From NCBI GenBank assembly GCA_002339085.1, contig DDDX01000059.1:1-18841 (forward strand): DNA of 18,841 nucleotides, in the 5' to 3' direction. Origin of the DNA: Cellvibrionales bacterium UBA1969. Its GTDB lineage: Bacteria; Pseudomonadota; Gammaproteobacteria; Pseudomonadales; UBA7434. The translations under genes and the position numbers were made by a program. This document shows, one piece after another, positions 1 to 7,062 of the stretch. Below the pieces are notes generated by a model. It made no database searches. It saw nothing but the letters and a program-made list of their open reading frames with translations, and was not told where the DNA came from. Each line of letters opens with the position of its first letter. Position 1 is the stretch's first letter.

Positions 1-579
1 ATTTGTAGGATCTGGTTCTGCATAGCCAAGTTCCTGAGCATCCGCCAACACATCAGCAAACAAACGACCTTTATCACGCATCTCGGTCAAAATGTAATTG
101 CCTGTGCCGTTGATAATACCCGCTAACCATTCAATTTTGTTGGCACTCAAACCTTCGCGTAAGGCTTTAATAATAGGAATACCGCCGGCTACTGCCGCCT
201 CATAACGAACCGCAACACCCTTTGCTTCAGCCGCTGAGAAAATAGTATTGCCATGCACGGCAATTAAGGCCTTATTGGCAGTGACAACGTGCTTACCGTT
301 AGCAATTGCCTGCATGACCAAATCAAGCGCTGGTTCATAACCGCCAATCAATTCAACCACAATATCAATATCGGGGTCATTGACGACAGCAAAAATATCA
401 TCACTGACCTTTATATCCTTGGTATTTATATCGGGTTTAGCACTTCTTGTAGCCACATGCGATACAGAAACTTTTCGACCTGCGCGACTAGCAATGAGCG
501 CTGCATTACGTTGCAGCACTGAAAGCACACCCGCACCAACCGTTCCTAAACCACAGATACCTATATTAATTGCTTTCAC
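1..579 (-). CDS. hom: Homoserine dehydrogenase, N-terminal part (runs off the window)
   Basis: Catalyses NAD(P)H-dependent reduction of aspartate semialdehyde to homoserine, the branch point to threonine and methionine, in the cytoplasm. About 193 N-terminal codons are present and the rest lies beyond base 1. The start is a GTG at 577-579 reading MKAINIGICGLGTVGAGVL; GLGTVG is the Rossmann nucleotide-binding loop. Further in come the family signatures VTANKALIA and YEAAVAGGIPIIK, and then NGTGNYIL at the start of the catalytic domain. A GGAAG Shine-Dalgarno sequence lies a few bases upstream of the GTG. The gene follows dsbC and xerD on the same strand, as in Pseudomonas and relatives, where thrC usually comes next. 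A terminator lies between dsbC and this gene, so it probably has its own promoter. Whether an ACT domain is present cannot be seen. Confidence 0.95.
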   Translation of the reverse strand, partial: MKAINIGICGLGTVGAGVLSVLQRNAALIASRAGRKVSVSHVATRSAKPDINTKDIKVSDDIFAVVNDPDIDIVVELIGGYEPALDLVMQAIANGKHVVTANKALIAVHGNTIFSAAEAKGVAVRYEAAVAGGIPIIKALREGLSANKIEWLAGIINGTGNYILTEMRDKGRLFADVLADAQELGYAEPDPTN

Positions 580-615
580 ACGACTTCCATCTTAGCTACC
601 ACTTAATCGATTAAA

Positions 616-641
616 GCAAAAACGCAGCTCGGTGGCTGCGC
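616..641 (-). terminator. Rho-independent terminator after dsbC
   Basis: Read on the minus strand, a CGCAGC/GCTGCG stem (623-628 with 635-640) closes a 6-base loop and is followed directly by TTTTT. It lies just downstream of the dsbC stop and upstream of hom, so it should end xerD-dsbC transcription before hom. Confidence 0.75.
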
Positions 642-668
642 TTCCAACTCAATGTTATAAACTAACAA

Positions 669-1397
669 TTACAAGCCTAATGCTCGCGCTAATTTATCAG
701 CCGGCATGTAGCCCGGCAATAATACACCTGCCTCAGTGATCAGTGCCGGCGTTCCTTTCACACCAAGGTCACTGCCTAAAGCAAATTGCTGTGCGATAGG
801 GTTATCTTCACACACATTACTTGGTATATCGCCACCGGCTTTTAATGTGGTTAAAGAATCTTGTGGATCATCAGCACACCAAGCTGAGGCTATTTTTTTG
901 TAACTGTCTGAACCTATGCCTGCGCGAGGGTAGGCCAAATAGCGCACTTCAATCCCAAGGGCTTCCAAGGCAGGAACTTCTTGATGCAGTTTTTGGCAGT
1001 AGTAACATTCAACATCGGTGAAGACGTATACATGAGCTTTACTCTGCTCGGGCGCAAACACAATCATATCGCTAAGTGACAATGCTGATAAGGCAACGAC
1101 GCGGTCTTTCTCTTTTGCCTGCTCTCCTAAATTGACCAAGCCACTATCACTGATCGCAAAAAAATCGCCCATGAAAAAATGTTGGCCATTTTCGGTTAAA
1201 TAAATCGCCTGGCCATTATTAATGTCAATTCGAAAAATACCCTTGGCTGCAGTTTCATTTACCGACTTTACAACCAAACCAGGCCGTATTTTAGTCAGCT
1301 TTTCTAGCATAGCGTAATGCTTATGGTCATCGGCAAAGGCCGACAAGGAAAAGATAGAAGAAATTAAAAAGCTAAATAAAAACAATAATTTACACAT
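669..1397 (-). CDS. dsbC: Periplasmic thiol:disulfide interchange protein DsbC
   Basis: Disulfide isomerase of the periplasm that reshuffles wrong disulfides and is kept reduced by DsbD. The protein has a signal peptide (about the first 22 residues, a Leu/Phe/Ser-rich core ending ...SAFA before DDHKH), an N-terminal dimerisation domain, and a C-terminal thioredoxin fold with the active site CYYC at about residues 131-134. A cis-proline loop VKGTPALI lies near the C terminus. A second cysteine pair (SAWC and SNVC) matches the structural disulfide of DsbC. The active site of the E. coli enzyme is CGYC, so Tyr in the second place is a mild variant. Length (242 residues) is normal. I prefer the ATG at 1397, which has AGGG about 7 bases upstream, over a TTG one codon earlier. 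It lies downstream of xerD on the same strand. Confidence 0.95.
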   Translation of the reverse strand: MCKLLFLFSFLISSIFSLSAFADDHKHYAMLEKLTKIRPGLVVKSVNETAAKGIFRIDINNGQAIYLTENGQHFFMGDFFAISDSGLVNLGEQAKEKDRVVALSALSLSDMIVFAPEQSKAHVYVFTDVECYYCQKLHQEVPALEALGIEVRYLAYPRAGIGSDSYKKIASAWCADDPQDSLTTLKAGGDIPSNVCEDNPIAQQFALGSDLGVKGTPALITEAGVLLPGYMPADKLARALGL

Positions 1398-1533
1398 CAA
1401 TTTACCCTTTTTTATCCGGCATCATAAGTGATTAGGAGGATTAGATCAGTTTTAATGACGAATGTTCCGTGTTCGCTATTACTCCATCACTCTATTAAAA
1501 CTATTGTAGCAGTTAAATAAGCTCTTTGGGGAA

Positions 1534-2457
1534 TTATGCGCGTGGATGATGGGCCGCATGCAAGGCTTGCAAGCGATGTTTAGCGACATGGGTGTAAATT
1601 TGCGTGGTGGATAAATCGCTGTGACCAAGTAGTACCTGTACGACTCTGAGATCAGCGCCGTGGTTAAGCAAATGGGTCGCAAAAGCATGTCGTAAACCAT
1701 GCGGTGACAACGCAGTCGTTAGACCTACTCGAGAAGCATACAACTTTATTCGATACCAAAACGCTTGGCGGGTCATCATATGACCACGACGGCTGAGAAA
1801 AACAATGGCCGAGCTGGGATCAACGCCGATCTGAGCTAAAAATTCCTTTCTTGCGCCTGCAAAATACTGCTGCAGATAGTCAATCGCCTGATCACCTAAA
1901 GGCACTAAACGTTCTTTGCCGCCTTTACCTATGACTCGGACCACACCCTGACGTAAGTTGATTGATGCCATAGTTAAACCAATCAGTTCAGACACCCTTA
2001 AACCACTGGCGTAGAGTAATTCCAGCATGGCCTTATCGCGCTGCTCAATAGCGATCGATAAGTCCGGTGCAGCCAACAAAGCTTCAACTTCACTTTCAGT
2101 TAAGGTTTTAGGTAAAGAACGACCTAATTTAGGCGGCTCTAGACGCAGCGCAGGATCGCTAGCCAGAAGTGACTCTCGTAAACAATAACGGTAGAACCCT
2201 CGCGCACTAGAAACCATTCGAGCTTGTGATCGAGGACTGCGATTGGCTTGGGCTAAACTGGCTAAAAAGCCAATTAAATCGGCGTGTTCAGCGGTTAACA
2301 GCGTTGCCGGCACTGTCAATAAATAGCGCGCTAACGCGCGCAGGTCGCGAGTATAGGCATCGAGGGAATGCTGACTTAAACCTCGCTCCATCCATACAGC
2401 GTCGATATAGCGCTCAATAAGCGCTTGATCTGCTTCAGACAGTGTTTGCGTAGCCAC
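1534..2457 (-). CDS. xerD: Site-specific tyrosine recombinase XerD
   Basis: With XerC it resolves chromosome dimers at dif under FtsK control at the septum. The 307-residue protein has the N-terminal SAM-like core-binding domain (about 10-95) and the C-terminal catalytic domain. The catalytic residues are all visible: Arg154 (ASGLRVSEL), Lys178 (IGKGGKER), His253 and Arg256 (SPHGLRHAFATHLL), His279 (LLGHSDLSTTQ) and the nucleophile Tyr288 (IYTHV). LAQANRSPRSQARMVSS is typical of XerD rather than of phage integrases. The start is GTG at 2455-2457, with GAGG about 10 bases upstream. Position before dsbC and hom is the usual one, so this is the housekeeping recombinase and not a sign of a mobile element. 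Confidence 0.97.
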   Translation of the reverse strand: MATQTLSEADQALIERYIDAVWMERGLSQHSLDAYTRDLRALARYLLTVPATLLTAEHADLIGFLASLAQANRSPRSQARMVSSARGFYRYCLRESLLASDPALRLEPPKLGRSLPKTLTESEVEALLAAPDLSIAIEQRDKAMLELLYASGLRVSELIGLTMASINLRQGVVRVIGKGGKERLVPLGDQAIDYLQQYFAGARKEFLAQIGVDPSSAIVFLSRRGHMMTRQAFWYRIKLYASRVGLTTALSPHGLRHAFATHLLNHGADLRVVQVLLGHSDLSTTQIYTHVAKHRLQALHAAHHPRA

Positions 2458-2531
2458 TACACAGTCGCCTCATCTTATTGAAATACCCATCAAAATAAAC
2501 TCATGCAACGAACGTCATAGCTTGCTTTAGC

Positions 2532-2744
2532 TTAGTCGATATAGCCCTCATTGCGTAACTTGTTGTCGCTCAAGTATTCGCGGCGAGCCAGCGCTACGCC
2601 CAGTATTAGCAAGAAAAACAATCCGAGCGTGATCATGACTTTAAAGTAAATATCCCAAGCCATTAGCTCAAGCCAAATTTGCAAAATAGTCGCTATCGCC
2701 GCTAATGCGAACATAAGTAAACAACTGATATACGCTATCTTCAT
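2532..2744 (-). CDS. Small two-helix membrane protein, unknown function
   Basis: I do not recognise this 70-residue protein as a named family. It has two hydrophobic segments (about residues 3-25 and 34-53) and a charged C-terminal tail (ARREYLSDNKLRNEGYID), so it is probably an inner-membrane hairpin with a cytoplasmic tail. Its ATG overlaps the TGA of the preceding gene (ATGA at 2741-2744), and a very purine-rich GGGGAGAGGGG Shine-Dalgarno stretch lies inside the end of that gene. The overlap implies translational coupling, so the two products may act together. No catalytic or binding motif is visible. Confidence 0.65.
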   Translation of the reverse strand: MKIAYISCLLMFALAAIATILQIWLELMAWDIYFKVMITLGLFFLLILGVALARREYLSDNKLRNEGYID

Positions 2745-2950
2745 TCCCCTCTCCCCATTACGACGACATAGGCTTCACGCTTAAAAAAAAGCAGCATGCG
2801 ACGAATATCTTTTTCCATCGTTTGAACCCGCCAACCTTGTTGCGCTTGAACATTCAAAAACTCACTAAAACGAATAGGATCAACCTTTGAGCCACCTAGT
2901 AGTAACGAGCCGAGCATCCCCTCTTGATAAATGACTACTTTATACTCCAT
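2741..2950 (-). CDS. DUF4177-like small protein
   Basis: A 69-residue protein with the layout of DUF4177: a start like MEYKVVIY, a central 'L N x x A x x G W R V' segment (FLNVQAQQGWRVQTM), and a C-terminal strand FFKREAYVVVMGRGE. These read as a small alpha/beta fold of unknown function, usually cytoplasmic. A strong GAGGGG Shine-Dalgarno precedes the ATG at 2950. The gene overlaps the next one (two-helix membrane protein) by ATGA. The family assignment is from pattern recognition, not a search. It is divergent from the outer-membrane gene starting at 3147, with 196 bases between them. Confidence 0.7.
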   Translation of the reverse strand: MEYKVVIYQEGMLGSLLLGGSKVDPIRFSEFLNVQAQQGWRVQTMEKDIRRMLLFFKREAYVVVMGRGE

Positions 2951-3062
2951 ATTGCCCCCTCATTTCTACTAGTGTCATGCCCGCTGTCATACCAAGCAAA
3001 AAACTAAAAGTAAAAATTACTCATAGATTCTTGGACAGCCAACGAATCAAGGTTTAGTCCTT

Positions 3063-3081
3063 ATGCGATAATATGTCGCAT
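3063..3081. promoter_or_regulatory. Inverted repeat, possible operator
   Basis: ATGCGA (3063-3068) and TCGCAT (3076-3081) form a perfect 6-bp inverted repeat with a 7-base AT-rich centre (TAATATG). It lies in the intergenic region shared by the divergent small-gene pair and the outer-membrane gene. The centre could overlap a -10 hexamer (GATAAT), but I cannot find a convincing -35. This is a candidate repressor site only. Confidence 0.3.
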
Positions 3082-3146
3082 TATTTTGCAGTTGGCAAAA
3101 TTTAAGGCCGCCATTTTCTATCTCTAACATTATAGGATCATTTTTC

Positions 3147-4187
3147 ATGCTGCTATCGAACCTTCTAAGATTCAAGCTGATCACTAGTCTTTCACCGATC
3201 ATTATCACCCTGCTACTTTGCTTCAGTCACATTGTAAATGCATCGCCTCACCAAGCCTCTCATAAAATGAATCAACATGCACCCATCGGAGTGATGGGTG
3301 ACCATATGCACATGAAAGGTGAATGGATGTTTTCTTACCGTCGCATGACGATGACAATGGAAGATAATCTTCGAGGCGACCAAGCAATCAGTGCAAATGG
3401 TATTTTATCATTGGGATATGAAATGGCTCCTTTGAAGATGAATACAACAATGGACATGTTGGGCGCTATGTATGCACCTTCTGACAAACTAACATTAATG
3501 GTTATGGTCAATTACTTGGAAAAAGAAATGGATTCAACCATGGATATGGGTATGGGTATGTAGATGCCTATGAATACCAAAAGCTCGGGGTGGGGAGATA
3601 CCAAAATATCAGGCCTACTCAGCCTACACAATGGTAACTCTCATGGATTGCATTTAAATCTAGGTGCCAGCATACCTACAGGCAGTACCACTAAATCGAA
3701 CAATATGGGCATGCGGTTAGCCTATCCCATGCAATTGGGCTCTGGCACTTATGGCCTTGAGCCAGGTATTACTTATAATGGGAAAAATGATTTACTCAAA
3801 TGGGGCGGTCAAATTAAAGGAGTGTTTCACTTAAGTGACAATGACGAAGGTTATACACTAGGTGACCAAGTGATCGCCAGTTCGTGGGCCAGTTACCGCG
3901 TCAACCCATGGCTAGCGACGGCAGTTCGTTTGACTTATACCGATACCAAAAATATTGACGGAACAGATGGTTCAATTAACCCAAACATGTCTCCCCAAAC
4001 TAGGCGAAATAACTATGGAGGCGATAGGCTTGATGTTTCTATTGGCGTCACTTTGTTAAGCACAAAGCCTGAACATCGCGGTCATCAAATTGGTATTGAA
4101 TACACCACCACGGTTGATCAAGACGCCAATGGCATTCAAATGGAAATGCAAGACATGCTCAATATTGGCTATCAATTCGCGCTGTAA
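3147..4187 (+). pseudogene. Outer-membrane MetA-pathway/transporter-like protein, split by an in-frame amber codon
   Basis: The frame reads as one outer-membrane beta-barrel-type protein (Phenol_MetA_deg-like 'transporter' family) of about 346 codons, broken only by TAG at 3561-3563. The first part (3147-3560, 138 residues) has a signal peptide (hydrophobic core, cleavage about VNA-S), then a Met/His-rich mature start (GVMGDHMHMKGEWMFSYR) and GAMYAPSDKLTLMVMVNYLEKEMD. The second part (3564-4187, 207 residues) continues in the same frame with SSGWGDTK, LGASIPTGS, YPMQLGSGTYGLEPGITY, GGDRLDVSIGV and a C-terminal FAL-type strand, all parts of the same family. No frameshift or other stop is seen in either half. 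The start has AGGA 9 bases upstream. It may be a recent pseudogene, a readthrough gene or a sequence error. Restart at 3564 would give a product without a signal peptide. Similar genes often sit near copper or metal genes, but no metal gene is seen here. Confidence 0.8.
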
Positions 4188-4218
4188 CTTTAGTAAGCTT
4201 ACCTTTAAAAATAATGAC

Positions 4219-4581
4219 TCATAATAAAGGCGTTGCGCTCAAATACATCAATGCAATTGATCCATCTAAAATAATCGGCGCAATCGATTCTTTTATCGTG
4301 CTACCATCAACCGCCATGGAATAAAATCGCGCCAAAGCAACCACCGACCACGCCATACCAATGGTGGTATAAACCATAGGATCAGCATAGATAAATGCAG
4401 CCGCCGCACTGCCGATGTTTAAGCCGCCAAATACACCGCGCACTTCTGACAAAGCCATATTATTGGTCATACTAATACCACAAGAGTCCATAATAATTTG
4501 CGGCTTAAAAAAGCAAATCAAACCAATTAACATCACAATACCACTGGCTATATTCGGTAAAAAAGCAATTATTGCGTCCAT
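4219..4581 (-). CDS. DUF4345-like four-helix membrane protein
   Basis: A 120-residue protein with about four hydrophobic segments (about residues 6-24, 50-66, 70-86 and 100-118). The motif SEVRGVFGGLNIG after the first helix matches the 'E-R-x-x-Y/F-G-G-L-x-x-G' signature of DUF4345 proteins, as does ALARFYSMAVDG later on. Function is unknown; it is an inner-membrane protein. A good Shine-Dalgarno sequence (AGAGG, 6 bases before ATG at 4581) supports the start. It is convergent with the amber-split outer-membrane gene, 31 bases apart, and seems to be a single-gene unit. The family call is by pattern only. Confidence 0.7.
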   Translation of the reverse strand: MDAIIAFLPNIASGIVMLIGLICFFKPQIIMDSCGISMTNNMALSEVRGVFGGLNIGSAAAAFIYADPMVYTTIGMAWSVVALARFYSMAVDGSTIKESIAPIILDGSIALMYLSATPLL

Positions 4582-4720
4582 CGTATACCTCTATTATTAG
4601 TTGGTTTTATCGATTAAGCCAAAGAGAAACTGGCCAATAAATTTGAATAATCAACTTAATTCTAGCGGCGAAAAGCCCGCTTGGTCATTGCTATCTATTA
4701 ATCATAAACAATCGGCCATA

Positions 4721-4747
4721 AAAAAAGCGACGCAAGCGTCGCTTTTT
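4721..4747 (-). terminator. Strong terminator after the rpsP-rplS operon
   Basis: A perfect GCGACG/CGTCGC stem (4727-4732 with 4737-4742) with loop CAAG is flanked by A6 on one side and T5 on the other, so it can end transcription in both directions. It sits 16 bases past the rplS stop and should terminate the operon on the minus strand. Confidence 0.9.
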
Positions 4748-4762
4748 AACAAAACACCGTGA

Positions 4763-5122
4763 TTATGAAAGCTTTTCTTTAATTCGGGCCGCCTTACCTG
4801 ATAATTCACGCAAGTAATACAGCTTAGCGCGACGCACATCACCACGACGCTTAACGTCAATGCTATCAACTAATGCACTGTAGGTCTGAAACGTTCGTTC
4901 AACACCCACACCGTGTGAAATTTTACGAACAGTAAAGGCCGAGCTGATACCACGGTTGCGTTTAGCAATAACTACGCCTTCAAAAGCCTGCAGACGCTCA
5001 CGCTCACCGTCCTTAACTTTAACTTGAACAACAACTGTATCACCGGGAGAAAAATCAGGGACCGATTTTGCTGAGGTTTGCTCAGCGTCAATTTCCTGAA
5101 TCAATTTATTTCTGTTACTCAT
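4763..5122 (-). CDS. rplS: 50S ribosomal protein L19
   Basis: Large-subunit protein at the interface with the 30S subunit. The 119 residues match the family along their length: FSPGDTVVVQVKVKDGERERLQAFEGVVIAKRNRG, then ISSAFTVRKISHGVGVERTFQTYSALVDSI and the basic tail RRGDVRRAKLYYLRELSGKAARIKEKL. Length is normal (E. coli about 115). The ATG at 5122 has AGGAG 6 bases upstream. It is the last gene of the rpsP-rimM-trmD-rplS operon, 82 bases after trmD, and is followed by the terminator at 4721-4747. Confidence 0.98.
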   Translation of the reverse strand: MSNRNKLIQEIDAEQTSAKSVPDFSPGDTVVVQVKVKDGERERLQAFEGVVIAKRNRGISSAFTVRKISHGVGVERTFQTYSALVDSIDVKRRGDVRRAKLYYLRELSGKAARIKEKLS

Positions 5123-5204
5123 AACTTACTCCTAATAACATTGTTCCGTTTGGCGAAGAACAATGAATAAACTTCTAACATAATTTCCAAATTGCTTATT
5201 AATA

Positions 5205-5939
5205 TTACTCATCTAACAATTTGCACTCTTCATCACTTAACTGCAATTGGGCAAATAAATCTGGCCTGCGATCACGCGTTCTTATCAGCGACTGCCTTAA
5301 GCGCCAACGCCTTATGGCTTCATGGTCACCACTCAACAATACTGAGGGGACAACGCGACCAGCGATATCTTCTGGCCTCGAATAATGAGGACAATCCAAC
5401 AAGGGACGACTCGCAAAAGAATCTTGGCTGGCAGACTCACTGTCACCTAAGGCATCCGGTAACTGACGAATCATGGCATCTATTAAGACCATAGCGGCAA
5501 GCTCACCGCCACTGATGACATAATCCCCAAGTGATAATTCCTGATCAACTTCGGCATCTATTAAGCGTTCATCAATACCTTCGTAACGACCGCACAGCAC
5601 AATTAAACTATCTTGTTGAGCCAGTTCATTTATCACCTGCTGATCTAACCGCTTACCTTGAGGCGACATATAGACCACTTTGGGTGATGGATTGCCTGGC
5701 ACATTCATGTTCGTTTTCGCTGAGTCTATTGCCTGACTCAACGGCCCTACAGTCATCACCATACCTGGGCCACCCCCGTAAGGGCGATCATCAACGCTAT
5801 GATGTCGATCCTCAGTGAAATCTCGAGGATTGACTGTCGCTAATGATAGTAAACCTTGCTTTATTGCTCTGCCGCTAATACCAGCATCAGACAAAGCATT
5901 AAACATCTCGGGAAATAGCGTAATGACACTCACCTGCAC
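5205..5939 (-). CDS. trmD: tRNA (guanine37-N1)-methyltransferase
   Basis: SPOUT-class enzyme that uses S-adenosylmethionine to methylate N1 of G37, next to the anticodon, and so prevents +1 frameshifting. The 244 residues show the family signatures: VITLFPEMF at the start, DDRPYGGGPGMVM, the trefoil-knot segment LIVLCGRYEGIDERLI, SLGDYVISGGELAAMVLIDA, and RPLLDCPHYSRPEDI near the C terminus. The start is GTG at 5937-5939, backed by a very strong GGGAGGGAGG Shine-Dalgarno sequence 7 bases upstream. It lies between rimM and rplS in the standard operon. Confidence 0.98.
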   Translation of the reverse strand: MQVSVITLFPEMFNALSDAGISGRAIKQGLLSLATVNPRDFTEDRHHSVDDRPYGGGPGMVMTVGPLSQAIDSAKTNMNVPGNPSPKVVYMSPQGKRLDQQVINELAQQDSLIVLCGRYEGIDERLIDAEVDQELSLGDYVISGGELAAMVLIDAMIRQLPDALGDSESASQDSFASRPLLDCPHYSRPEDIAGRVVPSVLLSGDHEAIRRWRLRQSLIRTRDRRPDLFAQLQLSDEECKLLDE

Positions 5940-5965
5940 AACGCGACCTCCCTCCCAAAAACGAA

Positions 5966-6511
5966 TTATTCGTCAATTTGCCAATCAACTAACATCGTTC
6001 CTGCATCAACATCAATCGACTTGACAACATCACCCGGCAAATAGGGAATTAAAATTTCCTCATCGCCGTTACCCGCCGAATTTTTTTTAGACCTGATCAC
6101 CAACACATCGTTAGCGCCGGTCTCTAACAAATAATCTATTTGGCCTAATAAAACTGAAGGCTCGCCTTGCTGATCTTGCAAATAAACAGCTAAACCTTGC
6201 AGTTGATGCCAATAATACTCCCCATCCTCTAGATCGGGCATTTGTTCAGCGGCTATTTTGATCTGCCATCTTATATATTCTCTGGCCTGATCACGATCAT
6301 CAACCGATTCGATGTGAACAATTAAACCTTCACCGTGTCGTTTTGCCGCGTCAATATTAACGGTTTGCAGTTGGCCATTTTTCTCTAGCCAAAAGCGCTT
6401 ATACGATAATAAATTTTCTATCGGGTCTGTATAGGAATGGACTTTTAGCCATCCTTTCACGCCAAAAACGGCGCTAATTTGACCCACAGTGACTAAGTTC
6501 TGCTCTGACAT
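5966..6511 (-). CDS. rimM: 16S rRNA processing protein RimM
   Basis: Binds the 30S head and ribosomal protein S19 and helps mature the 3' domain of 16S rRNA. The N-terminal beta-barrel reads VTVGQISAVFGVKGWLKVHSYTDP, and the C-terminal PRC-barrel has GEYYWHQLQGLAVY, ETGANDVLVI, ILIPYLPGDVVKSIDVD and the terminal VDWQIDE. I place the start at ATG 6509-6511 (MSEQNLVTVGQ), about 181 residues, which fits the family; a TTG four codons upstream (6523) is possible. No clear Shine-Dalgarno sequence precedes either, so translation may depend on coupling from rpsP or on the hairpins upstream. Confidence 0.95.
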   Translation of the reverse strand: MSEQNLVTVGQISAVFGVKGWLKVHSYTDPIENLLSYKRFWLEKNGQLQTVNIDAAKRHGEGLIVHIESVDDRDQAREYIRWQIKIAAEQMPDLEDGEYYWHQLQGLAVYLQDQQGEPSVLLGQIDYLLETGANDVLVIRSKKNSAGNGDEEILIPYLPGDVVKSIDVDAGTMLVDWQIDE

Positions 6512-6528
6512 ACTCAGACGCAAGACCG

Positions 6529-6580
6529 ATCAACTGAGCTTGTCAAAGCTAAACTCATCAACCAGTTTATCGAAACTAAG
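6529..6580 (-). repeat. Two imperfect tandem repeats, each a hairpin
   Basis: Two units with a 27-28 base period (from ATCAAC at 6529 and ATCAAC at 6557) lie in the rpsP-rimM junction. Each contains a perfect 5-bp inverted repeat with a 4-base loop: AGCTT-GTCA-AAGCT (6537-6550) and AGTTT-ATCG-AAACT (6564-6577), plus-strand reading. The stems differ by a paired T/C and A/G change, so pairing is kept. The second hairpin overlaps the rpsP stop codon at 6576-6578. The unit resembles the common proteobacterial short palindrome with CGACAAGCTCAG; that link is from memory. Confidence 0.6.
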
Positions 6581-6824
6581 CCGCTGCTCTTGCTTGTTTC
6601 GATAATGCTGAAACCCGATCAGACAATTGAGCACCTAGGCCTACCCAATGATCGATCCTATCAAGTTGAATACGAAGACGCTCTTCTTGACCACGGGCAA
6701 TAGGATTGAAAAAACCAATCTGCTCGATAAAACGTCCATCTCTTGCTTTGCGGCTATCCGCAACAACGACATGATAAAAAGGACGCTTCTTAGATCCGCC
6801 TCTTGATAATCGAATAGTTACCAT
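6576..6824 (-). CDS. rpsP: 30S ribosomal protein S16
   Basis: Small-subunit assembly protein of the 30S body. From ATG at 6822-6824 the protein is 82 residues and reads MVTIRLSRGGSKKRPFYHVV, then ADSRKARDGRFIEQIGFFNP, RLRIQLDRIDHWVGLGAQLSDRV and a short basic/Ala tail, all standard for bS16. An open frame extends 10 codons further to a TTG at 6854, but family members begin at MVTIRL, and GGGA lies about 9 bases before the ATG. First gene of the operon with rimM, trmD and rplS; its promoter is called at 6971-6999. Confidence 0.97.
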   Translation of the reverse strand: MVTIRLSRGGSKKRPFYHVVVADSRKARDGRFIEQIGFFNPIARGQEERLRIQLDRIDHWVGLGAQLSDRVSALSKQARAAA

Positions 6825-6970
6825 TGTTTGTTTCCCAGTAATGTCTTTTGTCAAAAAATACTCGTTTTACTTACCACCTAAACCCTTCAAAGCAATCTAT
6901 TGAAACAACCACTTGCGGCGAAACGCCTTGATTACTCAACGAAAATTGAGCTAGGGGCGAAAAGGCGCGA

Positions 6971-6999
6971 ATTATACGGCATTGCCAGACAATTGAACA
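6971..6999 (-). promoter_or_regulatory. Probable rpsP operon promoter
   Basis: On the minus strand a perfect TATAAT (6971-6976) is followed by a GC-rich discriminator TCGCGCC, the arrangement seen at stringently controlled rRNA and ribosomal-protein promoters. The best -35 at 17 bases is TGTTCA (6994-6999), only three of six matches, so the -10 carries most of the evidence. Transcription would begin at about 6964, leaving a leader of about 140 bases. Confidence 0.5.
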
Positions 7000-7062
7000 C
7001 CTCCAATTGCAAACTTAGAACCCGTACTAATTACCCCCCCAGCAAAGCACAAAAAATTCATT

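Noticed and set aside
1534..2457. Tyrosine recombinase as sign of an integrated element
   Set aside because: Sequence and position before dsbC-hom identify housekeeping XerD; no attachment repeats or phage genes are nearby.
3564..4187. Second half of the outer-membrane gene as a separate gene
   Set aside because: It lacks a signal peptide and a clear Shine-Dalgarno sequence and continues the same family fold in the same frame, so it is better seen as part of the split gene.
4193..4202. Palindrome GTAAGCTTAC between convergent genes as a terminator
   Set aside because: It has no loop and no T tract; it may still be a weak signal but cannot be supported.
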